A program made the position numbers and the translations under genes. A stretch of DNA of 64,000 nt from Treponema sp. (GTDB lineage: Bacteria > Spirochaetota > Spirochaetia > Treponematales > Treponemataceae): the NCBI GenBank assembly GCA_017469785.1, contig JAFUFU010000044.1, positions 1 to 64,000 on the forward strand, written 5' to 3'. Under the pieces are notes generated by a model. It made no database searches and was not told the origin of the DNA. It worked only from the letters and a program-made list of their open reading frames with translations. Positions 42,501 to 50,092 of the stretch are shown here, piece after piece. Position 1 is the first letter of the stretch; each line of letters opens with the position of its first letter.

Positions 42501-45500
42501 TCAGCGCCAGTCGTGAACGTTGAGCCGGTTTTTATGACATTTCCGTCCTTATATTTTCCCGTGTCAACGATTTTAAAGTAAAGCGGTATATTTTCATTGT
42601 CTCCGCCTGTTATAGTGTATGACCAGCTTCCGTTTATCACTGTGACATCAGCCCATGAAGAATTATTCTGAGAGATTTGGAAGCTTTCGATACCGTCGTC
42701 ATCGCTGATAGTTCCGCTGATTTTGGCGTTTTTGAGCCAGTCATCGGCAGAATCAATGCTTGTAATTCTTACCACCGGTCTGTCGGAATTTCTGTCTACC
42801 GTATATTTGGTGTAAGCACTGAATGAAGATACGTTTCCGGCCGCATCATACACCACAGGAATGATGTACAAATCTTTTGAAACCAGATTGCTTTCCGAAG
42901 AATCAAACACTTCATAAGTGTCAAAGTCATCGAATGTCCAGCTGTAAATTTTTGTCGCATCTTCGATTGTGCCGAAGAGTGTCAAATCACTGGCTTCCGT
43001 TGATGAAGTTGGTTGTGTCTTTGAATAGTACAGCTCAAGCTTTGTCGGACCTGCGCCTTCGTATTCAGTAGTTCCTGAAATTGAAACCACTCCGTTCACT
43101 GTTGAATTTCCAGACGGATTTACAACTTTCAGTTTTGGAGAGTCCGTATCGACCTGCAAAGTGAAAATCGTGCTCGTGCTGGAGTTTCCCGCCTTGTCGG
43201 TGACGCTTGCCTGTACATTATAGCTTTGTCCAGCCGTGAGTTTACTGATAATTTCATTAGTCAGCGTCGCTTCCCAGTTTTCTTCCGTTGAGCCACCAAG
43301 AGAGACATCAACCGTTATCGGATTTCCATTCGAGTTGATTCCGCTCACCCAAATACTTGCGCTTGTAACGCCAGATGCAGAGTCGGAAGCCTTGCCAGAA
43401 ATAGAAATTTCATTCGTTTTGTTGGTGTAGTTTGCGCCACTGTGGCTTGTGCATGTTATAGAGGGGCTTTCTGTATCCACATTGATTGATAAGGCCGCAT
43501 CTCCGCTGTTCCAGTCAAGGTTCGCAGAGACAGTCGAATCATTCTTGCTTGTGGCTTCAAGGGTATCAATTCCAACGTTTCCGACATTGTCAACGGCAAG
43601 CAGCACGAGATAATTGCTTCCAGCGGAGAATCCCGAAACTGTTGTCCTGAATGAAGACTGAATTTCTTCAAATGCCTTTGTTCCGTCAGCCTTTGTGTAA
43701 GACACGCGCCTTCTTGCGTATTTCTCTATATCATCAGAATCAGAAAGGGGCGCGAACATTCCCTTCTTATCGCTGGCGTAATTCGTTTTAAATGAAGATA
43801 TTTCAGCGGATGTAGGAGCATGGTCGAAAATCTTGTAATAAATCATGCTCAATCCAGAACCATCTTCTTCAAAAGTTCCGCGGATTGTAAGAGTCTGGCT
43901 GTTGCCCCATGTACCGGAAGAATATTTTCCGCCTACATCCTTATCAAGCGAATTGTTCCATGTAAGGCCAGCTTCGCTTACCTCACTGCTTTCATTGTCA
44001 AATTCCCCGACTCTGAAATACAGGTCCTTTTTCTTTTTGTCATAGACATGTTTTCCAGTCGGAGCCTGTGTATCAAATATGATGTTGTAGGTTTCGCTTG
44101 AAACATTTCCTGCCGAATCAGTTGCCGTAACCGTGAGCGTTGCCCCGGAACCCGTAAGTCCAGAAAGATTTACAGAATCAGACCAGCTCATTGCCGTAAG
44201 CGGCGTACCTGATTCGACAGAGCCAGTGCCGCCATTGCTCGTGAATTCGTAAGATGTTCCGCTGACGAGATAATTATCCGTTGTCATTCCTGACAGCTTG
44301 AAGGGCTTTGTATTATTTATATAAATATCCTCACCCTCTATATAGCCTGTGGAAATCGCAACGTTGGCAATACTCGGCGAGCCTGTATCGAGGTAATATG
44401 AGCGGGTCAAAGTTCCTTTACCGCTATCATTTCTTGACCGGATTTCCAAAGTAACTGTATATAACTTGTTATCGACCGGTGTGAAATCTCCCAAGTCAAG
44501 ACTGTCAATAGCAAATTCATATATCTCCGAACTACCCTCACGCAAAGACTCCGATATATCAACATCTTTAGCCCCGCCACTGGCAGAAGATGAAGTATCA
44601 GAAAATGTTACGCTGTATAACAACTCACTGATTGCGCTTTCAGACTCAATAGTTCCAGAGAATGAAAGTTTGTCAAGCTCATCTTTTTTGAATGCAGTCA
44701 AGGCCGCTAAATTTTTATATTGAGCCTTATCTTCACTGCCGAGTTCCATTCGTGGAGAAGAGCCGTTTGCGCTTGCAAAGAAACCGAATCCGTTTGAGTC
44801 TGATGCAATGAAAGTCTGACCGTCAATATCAAAGCCTTCCACGGAGAATTCATATTTGTATCCGTTCTGGATTTCCTCTATACCAGAAGAAGCCGACAGT
44901 GACGATGACAGGGAAAGGGCATCCGTATTTTCATCTTTAGACGTGATTGTATAGCGGTAAGTTTTAGGATCCGCCGCAATCATTGCTTTTGCCTCAGTCT
45001 CATCCTTGTCATAAAGTTTTTTGACGTATTTTACAGCTTCATCTTCATTCCAGGTCCAGAAAAGCTGTTTGTTTTCGTCACTTTCCCCGACTTTTTTGTA
45101 ATAGATGCTGATTGTACTGGTATCAAGATTGTTCAAATCAAGACCAGGTGTAATAGAAACATTGATTGCAGAGTCGCTGAAATAGTTGTAATAGCCTTCC
45201 GTATATGAGTCCCCGGTTGCGTCAGGACTAATGGCAAGACCGCTGACCGTGTAGGTCGGGTTGTTTTTGGGATTCACTGAGAAAGTAAGATAAACATCGC
45301 CAGAAGCAGTTTCGGTATTGCTAACCGCAGAAGATATTGACTCAGTTGAATACGCGCAGCTCTTGCTCAAGGCTTCATCGAGGATTCGCTGAAGGTTTTC
45401 ATTGCCGACATAGGTTGCGTCCGTTTTGTTGATGTAGTTTCGGAGCATGGTCACGGAAAAATCCGCAAACTCCTTGTTCTTCGCATTTATAAGATTAAGC

Positions 45501-46432
45501 ATGTCCGTGGTTCCGCGGTAAAATTCCGTGGTCACATTTCCGCCTGAAACGCTGGTTTTGCCCTTGAAATCATTGTAGATTTTTGCCGCATCGTTTGCCG
45601 TGACAGAAAAATACAGCTGTTCCGTTACGCCACTGTCAGAAGTACGGTAGCTTTCGATATTTTCAGCTTTGTAAAGCTGCTGGTAGTTGTACCATTTCTT
45701 GTAGTTCTCGTTGCTCGTGTTCGGCTCGGAATCAGCATTATAATACTGCGCGATAACAAGAGGATTCGCGTTCGACATGTCCGTGATGCCTGAAAATTCT
45801 GAATCAAAAAGCTTTTCACCGGCTTCGCTATAGAAAGAAACGACCAGATTTGAGATTCCGCTCTGGCAGGCTTCTGAGAAAGTGCCTTCGAGCTGAACCG
45901 TGCGTCCGTAAGATTTGGCAGAGTTTGAGCCTACCGAGGTCGGCTTGGTGAGTACAAGAAGAGGCGGAGTATTGTCGATTGAGAAAGAGCGTGAAGCCGT
46001 GCCGGAAGAGCGGCCTGCCTTGTCATAGGCTACAGCCTGAACTTCATAGTCACCGTCGCAGAACTGCCATCCGTTTGAGGAAGCGTAAAGTTCTTTATCG
46101 TAAGTGTTGAGATTTATTGTCCATGAACCGTCTGTGCTGATATTAGCGTTTGCCTTATAAACGGAGGTTTTTGATTCGTCTGAGTTCGTGCGCAAGACTT
46201 CGACCGCAACGTGTCCAATCGCCTTGTCATCAGACCATGTTCCGCCAAAAACAAACTGCTCCCGGATAACGGCAAGAGAAGGCGGATAAGTGATTTCGAG
46301 TTTCGGAGCCTCGGTATCGACAGAGGCGCCAAGACCTGAATCCTCGCCGCAGGAAAGAACCCATAAAGGACACAGAATACCCGTTACGGCCGCAACACAG
46401 AATTTTAAACTTTTAACAAATACTTTTTTCAT
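36527..46432 (-). CDS. Giant (about 3300-residue) Ig-like-repeat surface lipoprotein
   Basis: About 3301 residues; start chosen at the ATG encoding KKVFVKSLKFCVAAV, because the two codons before it begin with TTG and lack a ribosome site. Lipobox VLSC (Cys near residue 28). Residues 40 to about 2060 hold at least ten bacterial Ig-like repeats, each opening with a strand such as FSIDNTPPLLVLTKP, NVDTESPSITC, QVDTDSPKLKVVNP or SLDNLGPDAITITSP. A probable IPT/TIG fold lies near residue 2660 (YPVYEGETIQFVGFNLGTNT). The last 500 residues look like a repeated beta-propeller (VVLCWYDGVNKNLVLSYDTP, CRMAIDADDGIHIAHYDSLS). Adhesion, matrix binding or scaffolding are plausible. It is single-gene and has its own promoter and terminator. 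Confidence 0.85.
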   Translation of the reverse strand: MKKVFVKSLKFCVAAVTGILCPLWVLSCGEDSGLGASVDTEAPKLEITYPPSLAVIREQFVFGGTWSDDKAIGHVAVEVLRTNSDESKTSVYKANANISTDGSWTINLNTYDKELYASSNGWQFCDGDYEVQAVAYDKAGRSSGTASRSFSIDNTPPLLVLTKPTSVGSNSAKSYGRTVQLEGTFSEACQSGISNLVVSFYSEAGEKLFDSEFSGITDMSNANPLVIAQYYNADSEPNTSNENYKKWYNYQQLYKAENIESYRTSDSGVTEQLYFSVTANDAAKIYNDFKGKTSVSGGNVTTEFYRGTTDMLNLINAKNKEFADFSVTMLRNYINKTDATYVGNENLQRILDEALSKSCAYSTESISSAVSNTETASGDVYLTFSVNPKNNPTYTVSGLAISPDATGDSYTEGYYNYFSDSAINVSITPGLDLNNLDTSTISIYYKKVGESDENKQLFWTWNEDEAVKYVKKLYDKDETEAKAMIAADPKTYRYTITSKDENTDALSLSSSLSASSGIEEIQNGYKYEFSVEGFDIDGQTFIASDSNGFGFFASANGSSPRMELGSEDKAQYKNLAALTAFKKDELDKLSFSGTIESESAISELLYSVTFSDTSSSASGGAKDVDISESLREGSSEIYEFAIDSLDLGDFTPVDNKLYTVTLEIRSRNDSGKGTLTRSYYLDTGSPSIANVAISTGYIEGEDIYINNTKPFKLSGMTTDNYLVSGTSYEFTSNGGTGSVESGTPLTAMSWSDSVNLSGLTGSGATLTVTATDSAGNVSSETYNIIFDTQAPTGKHVYDKKKKDLYFRVGEFDNESSEVSEAGLTWNNSLDKDVGGKYSSGTWGNSQTLTIRGTFEEDGSGLSMIYYKIFDHAPTSAEISSFKTNYASDKKGMFAPLSDSDDIEKYARRRVSYTKADGTKAFEEIQSSFRTTVSGFSAGSNYLVLLAVDNVGNVGIDTLEATSKNDSTVSANLDWNSGDAALSINVDTESPSITCTSHSGANYTNKTNEISISGKASDSASGVTSASIWVSGINSNGNPITVDVSLGGSTEENWEATLTNEIISKLTAGQSYNVQASVTDKAGNSSTSTIFTLQVDTDSPKLKVVNPSGNSTVNGVVSISGTTEYEGAGPTKLELYYSKTQPTSSTEASDLTLFGTIEDATKIYSWTFDDFDTYEVFDSSESNLVSKDLYIIPVVYDAAGNVSSFSAYTKYTVDRNSDRPVVRITSIDSADDWLKNAKISGTISDDDGIESFQISQNNSSWADVTVINGSWSYTITGGDNENIPLYFKIVDTGKYKDGNVIKTGSTFTTGAEVEFARPYYAYNSSSSESDNTVALLVNLDTAEPKIDVPSLVIGKNAESYTSTNSDGLDTVGNVAAEPESAEHIISTARYAGGDKKYIKVYVPVSEENISSVTLNIIDSKEVDETKNYKTVESGSEAEITEDSINLVPTTQTRDVSGVEYTYYESPAIRVPEASFTDGKETTSGTKTLSFAVLDKAGNTKTLTKTFSLDNLGPDAITITSPSESDEVTGTINIVGTASDSGVGIKSIEWLVPPADYTESMKDSALATLEGWRSDNNIKASASIFDFRFVSNQNTDLSLFDDTNQYKVEFDSSTNFYKIPIFFKSTDELGNIYIKRDYSILHNPDGDRPVTEFTYPTAADYDSGEEYATLAGTIRLSGTVEVPSRTASVGQVYIQIGSVAADGTVTWLSTAFSDEFTTLGGVITPTVSGTTVTKLGDYDNPIYVTSDWWGLKAETKSGAWSVSINSDNDLNPTSGTNNIAIRSCAINENGKMGLWSSPVYIHVDANAPSQSAVLRQYSTDPSAEADYEDSSKISIEKVYTADTYLKGKWYLVASLKDNDGLDVSSLKVRRGSASISNYELSDESTDSDGYKTRKLYVPIDTESMSGTTVTYTVYVEDNATPPHASTMTYSFYIDNTAPSFDTLKGNEVSLLGSTVPVVQNSNYLYTLGGDITEAGSGLKRVLFYFLREKVEDGSNVRILDAMVDSSSYATDYIPVTGVTTEIKKYTVSQGTSTYTMYGKTYSGSLDAAGTTFTSTSGSLADNKHIRAGGLIFVGGEYHKISSVSGNAATFEDAVTMSVTEAGFPYGQVVDNTESHTMNDTTHKYTVNGDDGDEMVETFTKRATTYTWDGTIYSDMMSDGPVTIVCIAFDEAGNVAEKRIETSIQNNAPRIAKLYLGTDLSGEGKYSENEFNTYQFVTASADGSYKDANDNFKSSVDFETGGSTYSNYGKAFEIRSGFVVVPEFTGGNGTIKMAWLKDASSVKTYQKNGDSNVTFKEESTSSDISATFTPVKNATSGETDTVRKYLLDSSDLSGLADGTGKAMSFTFWDSTDGTVCGKSSNYCFVRISDLVVALNDTKAPKSVIDPFKWNSLTDNSVYGSSATGSDAVTSYTGLQGHIELESDWEKSSKHSSTDLASELRDSDPKVSGKITMKGYAYDDQRLSSLWVSFDTLTPASGSYISAAGDYNKTAGSVTATSGTYVNSSDSMTYYQMAYYTPGSGWKASDAVISSGWEFSVEEKYLSQNGHKVAWTLSIDSEKIANTAKADVKARVIAFDHSYNVVDVSSVSTTLVNKDGSDNVPLYQMDVVPYVTQVVTHLSPYFRKAPSVYARTVLGSYPVYEGETIQFVGFNLGTNTAKVTVQGMTETTLINGSVNGSSVANTITLTTGTGSGASSGEIKVTVNGVAALNNYNNNDALGSYTGDVSDTNYTYAYNRQPNNNNNNVLTDDLKLDVWQFLNAAEPRNGKSDNPTMKISPKGRIGISFSNAVVYFSAPFIDNGSTQALNNIKSQTAIAQNYGWFTNNTFCFDQYGYPYAAAQSPDTDTAVGAAYLQFFSRQAGNTIYNMDLNENYQKIKNSSRIEAICIPIDSSETTWTTDIDRTQSLAMATSMPDPNSAPSATNKVTVHLAYWDNLTKQIRYRQGKVGAEPGDFGYTGVNGSATKSDGNGEKYWDSGTANDSMLDLQHCESDWPIQDKRFNHAYDSVSTNTNNHASGQHIYRVAGTSLGSSYASAYQVTTTYQGGKFVDIGVLPSTATAATPTVVLCWYDGVNKNLVLSYDTPSDSDTEKENNMYTGNWQSHAGEISSTGGMYCRMAIDADDGIHIAHYDSLSADLLYTYVPVSRGVPQTASAKTFTVDSFLSVGTWCTIDVAKDDSGNHVPRIGYFVPANEDTSAAARIAYPVKFDNGYPTFAGSDDSDMFTGNWEISTIPTTGIPIIDRVNVGVHKDSDGKLIAIPKGGTNRKTVSAVNKSSYPVSDSTTVYGNGTTNPAVVYCLDDGPVELAQKK

Positions 46433-46475
46433 AACCAACGCTCATGGAATACGAGGAATAGGATTGGTCGATAGG

Positions 46476-46512
46476 TATGGAACCGTTTCCATATTTTAGA
46501 TACGATTCCATA
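46476..46512 (-). promoter_or_regulatory. Operator-like palindromes in the giant gene's leader
   Basis: Near-perfect 18-bp palindrome TATGGAACCGTTTCCATA (46476-46493), centred on CG, then a weaker related site centred at 46503-46504 that ends ATTCCATACC. The shape (A/T-rich half sites around a central CG) is that of LacI/GalR-family operators. The outer GGTATGGAA / TTCCATACC arms can also pair, giving a hairpin of the leader RNA. Confidence 0.6.
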
Positions 46513-46537
46513 CCAACTAACTTTTTTTATTATTTTC

Positions 46538-46567
46538 AGTATCGGACCAAAAAAGCAATTTTGTCAA
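46538..46567 (-). promoter_or_regulatory. Candidate promoter of the giant lipoprotein gene
   Basis: Minus strand: TTGACA (46567-46562), 18-base spacer, GATACT (46543-46538). Predicted start lies about 95 bases upstream of the start codon, just before the palindromes. Confidence 0.6.
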
Positions 46568-46632
46568 CTTTTTTTGAGTAATTCTGTTATTTATTTAGAT
46601 AATACAGTTCTAATATCTCCATTTTCTCCAAA

Positions 46633-49509
46633 TTACTTGCTCTTCATTGTGTACACACCGTCCCATACTTTAGGCAGGCCGTTTTTGATGAAGTCCTCGC
46701 AGCGTTCCATGAAGACTTTTGAGCTTTCGTCCTTGGGATAAAGCTCGGCTGACTGCTTGTAAAGGGCGTAAGCCTGCTTCAAATCATTGATATCCTTGGG
46801 GGCAGTCGGGTTTTCAATCCCCTTGAGATACCAGTCCATGCCCTCGTTGAACAATTCAGTTGCCCGGATGCGTTTTTCGCTCAATTCCGAGCGCAGGCCG
46901 ATAATCGAGTAGATTCCGACAGGTCGTTTGACGTTTATGACGCGGACACAGTCCAGTTTTCGGGCGACCAGCTTTCCTTCGTTGTCGCCGCTGTTTGCCG
47001 CAAGCCATGTTGATTCGGAGCACATAATCCATGAGCCGTAGACTTTATTGGTTCCCTCAAGACGGCTGGCAAGATTCACGTTGTTTCCCATTATCGTGTA
47101 GTTAAGCTTCTTTTCGGTTCCCATGTTTCCTACGACCATGTTTCCGGTGTTCAAACCTACCCTCGAATGGAGGAAGAATATTTCCCCGGTGGCGGGATTT
47201 ACTGGCAGACGGTTTTTGTTTTCCTCATTGAAGCGGTTCTCAGCCTGAAGCATACGGATTCCGGCAACGCAGGCGTCAAAGGCATTGTTTTCATCGTGAA
47301 CCGGCGCGCCAAAGAAGGAAACGATCTCATCTCCAACGTACTTATCAATAGTGCCGTTGTTGTCCATGATGGCGTCGCTGAGAACGCCGAGATAGTCATT
47401 CAAAATCGCTACAAGCCGTTCAGCGCCCTTGTCCTCGCCCTCTTCATTATTGATGATTTCAGTAAAAGCCGAGAAAGACTTGACATCGCTGAAAAGAGCC
47501 GTGAGATTGTCGCTCTTTCCGCCCAAGCTTGCCAGAGCCGGATTTTTTACAATCTGGTCAACAACAGCCGGAGCGACGTAAGCGCCGAAAGTCGTCTGGA
47601 GGAATTTTTTGTCTTTTTCGCTGGTTGCGAACCGGTAGATTGTCATGCCAATATAAGATGAAAAGGCAATCAGGAATGCACAGAGAGCCGGGATATACAC
47701 GTTGAAACCAATCATCAGGGCAAAAGGAATGAAAAGGCTCAGCAGGACCAGGCTGATACCCGTCAGATTCTGCACAAGGGCTCTTTTCCCGGCAGGAATC
47801 ACGATAAGCAGGAAAGCAAGGATAGTGATAATCACGATAGCCCAGCCCCACTCAATCGGATAAATGAAATTCTGATTCATAATCGTGTTGTACACGTTCG
47901 CATGGGTTCCGACGTTCATGTAAGCACGTTCAAAAGGCGTGGTACCCAAATCAGTTGTAGAGCTGGCCGTGTGTCCTAGAATACAGAATGCGTTGGCGTA
48001 GACAGCCTTCTTTTCAGCAAAAATTGAATTGTAGAGTTTGTCTTCGCTCGACAGGGTTTCAAACAGCGAGGCAAGGTCATTCTGAATCGAATCAAATTCC
48101 TCTTCCGGAATATAATTTCTCAGGAGAATCAGACGCTCGGCGATTTCATCGAGGGCGTTTCCTTCGCAGAAAGCCGTGGCGGCCTCAAAGAAATCTTTTC
48201 GAGCCTGAAAATATTGCATGTAGTCAGCGTATTCAATTCCGCCGCCGATTGCCGTTCCGTCTATAGTGTAACCCTCACATTTATCGAGCAGGAAATTCTT
48301 GAAATCAGTAATGTCACCATAATCAGAGACGAGCTGGCGCACGGTCATGGCAGACTCAAGGGGCGCGGTGTCGAGAGCGCCAACTGATGCAGAATCAAGG
48401 GAATCCAAAAAGCCCTGGAGACTCTTAAGCTCCGTAACGATATTTTTTTCAAGTTCATCGAGCTGCGCAAGGAAGTACATGCTCTCGTGGCGGAATGAAT
48501 CTATATAAATAGAATGAAGCCAGTTAATAAGCATTTTTCCGTTTGAATCAAGGGGGATCGCTATGTTTTTGCCTCCGAGACTCTGGCATCCGTTCAATTT
48601 GAGGGATTTTCGTTCCCGAATAATACTCTCAGGATTCAAAATTCGCAGAAGCGGGGAAAAGGCCAGCTGGGCAGAAAACACGTCGTCTTTCTTGTTCAGG
48701 AGCTCAATCCTTCGGCGGGTTCCATCCATATCAATTATGACGTTGGTGAACCCCGCGCCGGCAGCATGACTTGCAAACTGATGCATTACCGGTGAAAAAC
48801 CGATGAGATATTTTTTGAGATAGTACGGATCGTTCCAGTCAGGCTTGTCACCTGTGAAATTGTCGATGAACGATGTTTTCACGCTGTCCAGGCGGCCCTG
48901 CCTGAAATCCCTGAGAATCAAATCTTCTTTGTCCTCGACGTTGTAGAGAAAACGCTGCTTGACGTAGTCGATTTCCTCATCGGTATACTTCATGTCGATG
49001 TCCAGGGTATTGATTGTCAGCCATGTATTTCCGAAAAACTGAATGGCCCTGGCAAAGTAATCGTCATTGTCTTTGATGAAACTCTCGAAATTCGGCCTTG
49101 AGCCGTCAAAGTTGGATGCGGCGGCGATAATCGCGTCCTCATCCACGGCAAGATTCGATGGAGAAAGATACTCAATATCGAATACGGCCGTACTTGCGCC
49201 GAATTCTTTCATTCGCAGAAGGGCATTTGCAAAAATATCACGGGGCCACGGCCAGGTTTTCATATTCTGGAATGACTCATTGCTCGTTGAGAGATTGTCG
49301 GCCTCCACAAGCAGGACTTCGCCCCGAGTCTCTGGCGGACGCGAAAATCCAAGCATCAAATCGTAGACCCTGTAGTCAAATTTCTGCAAGGCTCCGATAG
49401 CTGCTACAAGTGACCAAAAAACTATGGAAGAAGTGACGATAATCGCCGCTATTGCCTTTCTTGAAAGTGATTTTTTTGAAATTTTAAGTTTTTTCGTGTC
49501 TTTTCCCAT
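46633..49509 (-). CDS. CHASE2-domain class III adenylate/guanylate cyclase
   Basis: A 958-residue membrane protein. One N-terminal helix (residues 18-42), an extracytoplasmic CHASE2 domain at about 45-540 (KFDYRVYDLMLGFSRPPETR, WPWPRDIFANALLRMKEFGA), three helices at about 560-635, then a cyclase domain: NLTALFSDVKSFSAFTEIIN with the first metal Asp (about residue 674), KYVGDEIVSFFGAP with the second, and MGNNVNLASRLEGTNKVYG with the transition-state Asn and Arg. A C-terminal helical stretch (AYALYKQSAELYPKDE) looks TPR-like. It should make cAMP in response to an envelope signal. It is divergent from the FecR/beta-barrel operon, a linkage known for CHASE2 cyclases. Confidence 0.9.
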   Translation of the reverse strand: MGKDTKKLKISKKSLSRKAIAAIIVTSSIVFWSLVAAIGALQKFDYRVYDLMLGFSRPPETRGEVLLVEADNLSTSNESFQNMKTWPWPRDIFANALLRMKEFGASTAVFDIEYLSPSNLAVDEDAIIAAASNFDGSRPNFESFIKDNDDYFARAIQFFGNTWLTINTLDIDMKYTDEEIDYVKQRFLYNVEDKEDLILRDFRQGRLDSVKTSFIDNFTGDKPDWNDPYYLKKYLIGFSPVMHQFASHAAGAGFTNVIIDMDGTRRRIELLNKKDDVFSAQLAFSPLLRILNPESIIRERKSLKLNGCQSLGGKNIAIPLDSNGKMLINWLHSIYIDSFRHESMYFLAQLDELEKNIVTELKSLQGFLDSLDSASVGALDTAPLESAMTVRQLVSDYGDITDFKNFLLDKCEGYTIDGTAIGGGIEYADYMQYFQARKDFFEAATAFCEGNALDEIAERLILLRNYIPEEEFDSIQNDLASLFETLSSEDKLYNSIFAEKKAVYANAFCILGHTASSTTDLGTTPFERAYMNVGTHANVYNTIMNQNFIYPIEWGWAIVIITILAFLLIVIPAGKRALVQNLTGISLVLLSLFIPFALMIGFNVYIPALCAFLIAFSSYIGMTIYRFATSEKDKKFLQTTFGAYVAPAVVDQIVKNPALASLGGKSDNLTALFSDVKSFSAFTEIINNEEGEDKGAERLVAILNDYLGVLSDAIMDNNGTIDKYVGDEIVSFFGAPVHDENNAFDACVAGIRMLQAENRFNEENKNRLPVNPATGEIFFLHSRVGLNTGNMVVGNMGTEKKLNYTIMGNNVNLASRLEGTNKVYGSWIMCSESTWLAANSGDNEGKLVARKLDCVRVINVKRPVGIYSIIGLRSELSEKRIRATELFNEGMDWYLKGIENPTAPKDINDLKQAYALYKQSAELYPKDESSKVFMERCEDFIKNGLPKVWDGVYTMKSK

Positions 49510-49536
49510 GACAAACAGTATAACACAGTTTATAAT
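49508..49536 (+). promoter_or_regulatory. Promoter of the FecR/beta-barrel operon
   Basis: ATGACA (49508-49513), 17-base spacer, TATAAT (49531-49536). The -35 overlaps the start codon of the divergent cyclase gene, so the two promoters must share the region 49510-49560. Confidence 0.65.
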
Positions 49537-49618
49537 GAATCAGAAGTTTTATTTTAAAACTTTCTTAAAAAATCGTAGAAACCACTTTTTCCCGAAACAA
49601 AAAGGAGTAACAGTAAAA

Positions 49619-50092
49619 ATGAAGAAATCTTTAATTCTACTGCTCGCCGGTCTTTTCGTGGCAATTCCTGTTTTTTCACAAAGTTCTGAGCAACTGTCGC
49701 AGATTATTAAAACAGAAAAGCTCACGTATGCACTCGCTTCGTATCTTCCGGCACTGCAGGCCCAGCTCATCACAGACGAAGACTCAATAGGCTCTTTCTC
49801 TGACCAGTCCACGTCAGCATTCGATGTTCTTAAATCAAAGGGGTTTATCGCTGAAAACGCTTCCGCAGATTCACAGATTACACTGGCAGCGCTCAGTGAC
49901 CTCTACCTCAAGACGATTGGTATCAAAGGCGGTCTCTTCTATACCATTACAAAATCTCCGCGCTACGCATTCAAAGAACTGAAAGCAAAGGGAATCCTTC
50001 CGCAAGAAGCAGACCCGTCTATGAGCGTGTCTGGCAGAGAGGCTCTTGATATTTTCAGCGACTGCCTTGAGCTCACAGGAGGTAACGAATAA
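49619..50092 (+). CDS. Small secreted protein of the cyclase-linked operon
   Basis: 157 residues from the ATG at 49619, which has AAAGGAG 12 bases upstream (a longer frame to 49424 has no ribosome site and overlaps the cyclase gene). Signal peptide MKKSLILLLAGLFVAIPVFS. The mature part is helical and polar: QLSQIIKTEKLTYALASYLP, then FDVLKSKGFIAENASADSQI, and AFKELKAKGILPQEADPSMS. The repeated (G)-F/I-x2-A/E phrases with 'SKG' and 'AKG' resemble S-layer-homology-type repeats only loosely. No family recognised. Its stop overlaps the next start (TAATG), so the two proteins are made together. Confidence 0.75.
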   Translation: MKKSLILLLAGLFVAIPVFSQSSEQLSQIIKTEKLTYALASYLPALQAQLITDEDSIGSFSDQSTSAFDVLKSKGFIAENASADSQITLAALSDLYLKTIGIKGGLFYTITKSPRYAFKELKAKGILPQEADPSMSVSGREALDIFSDCLELTGGNE

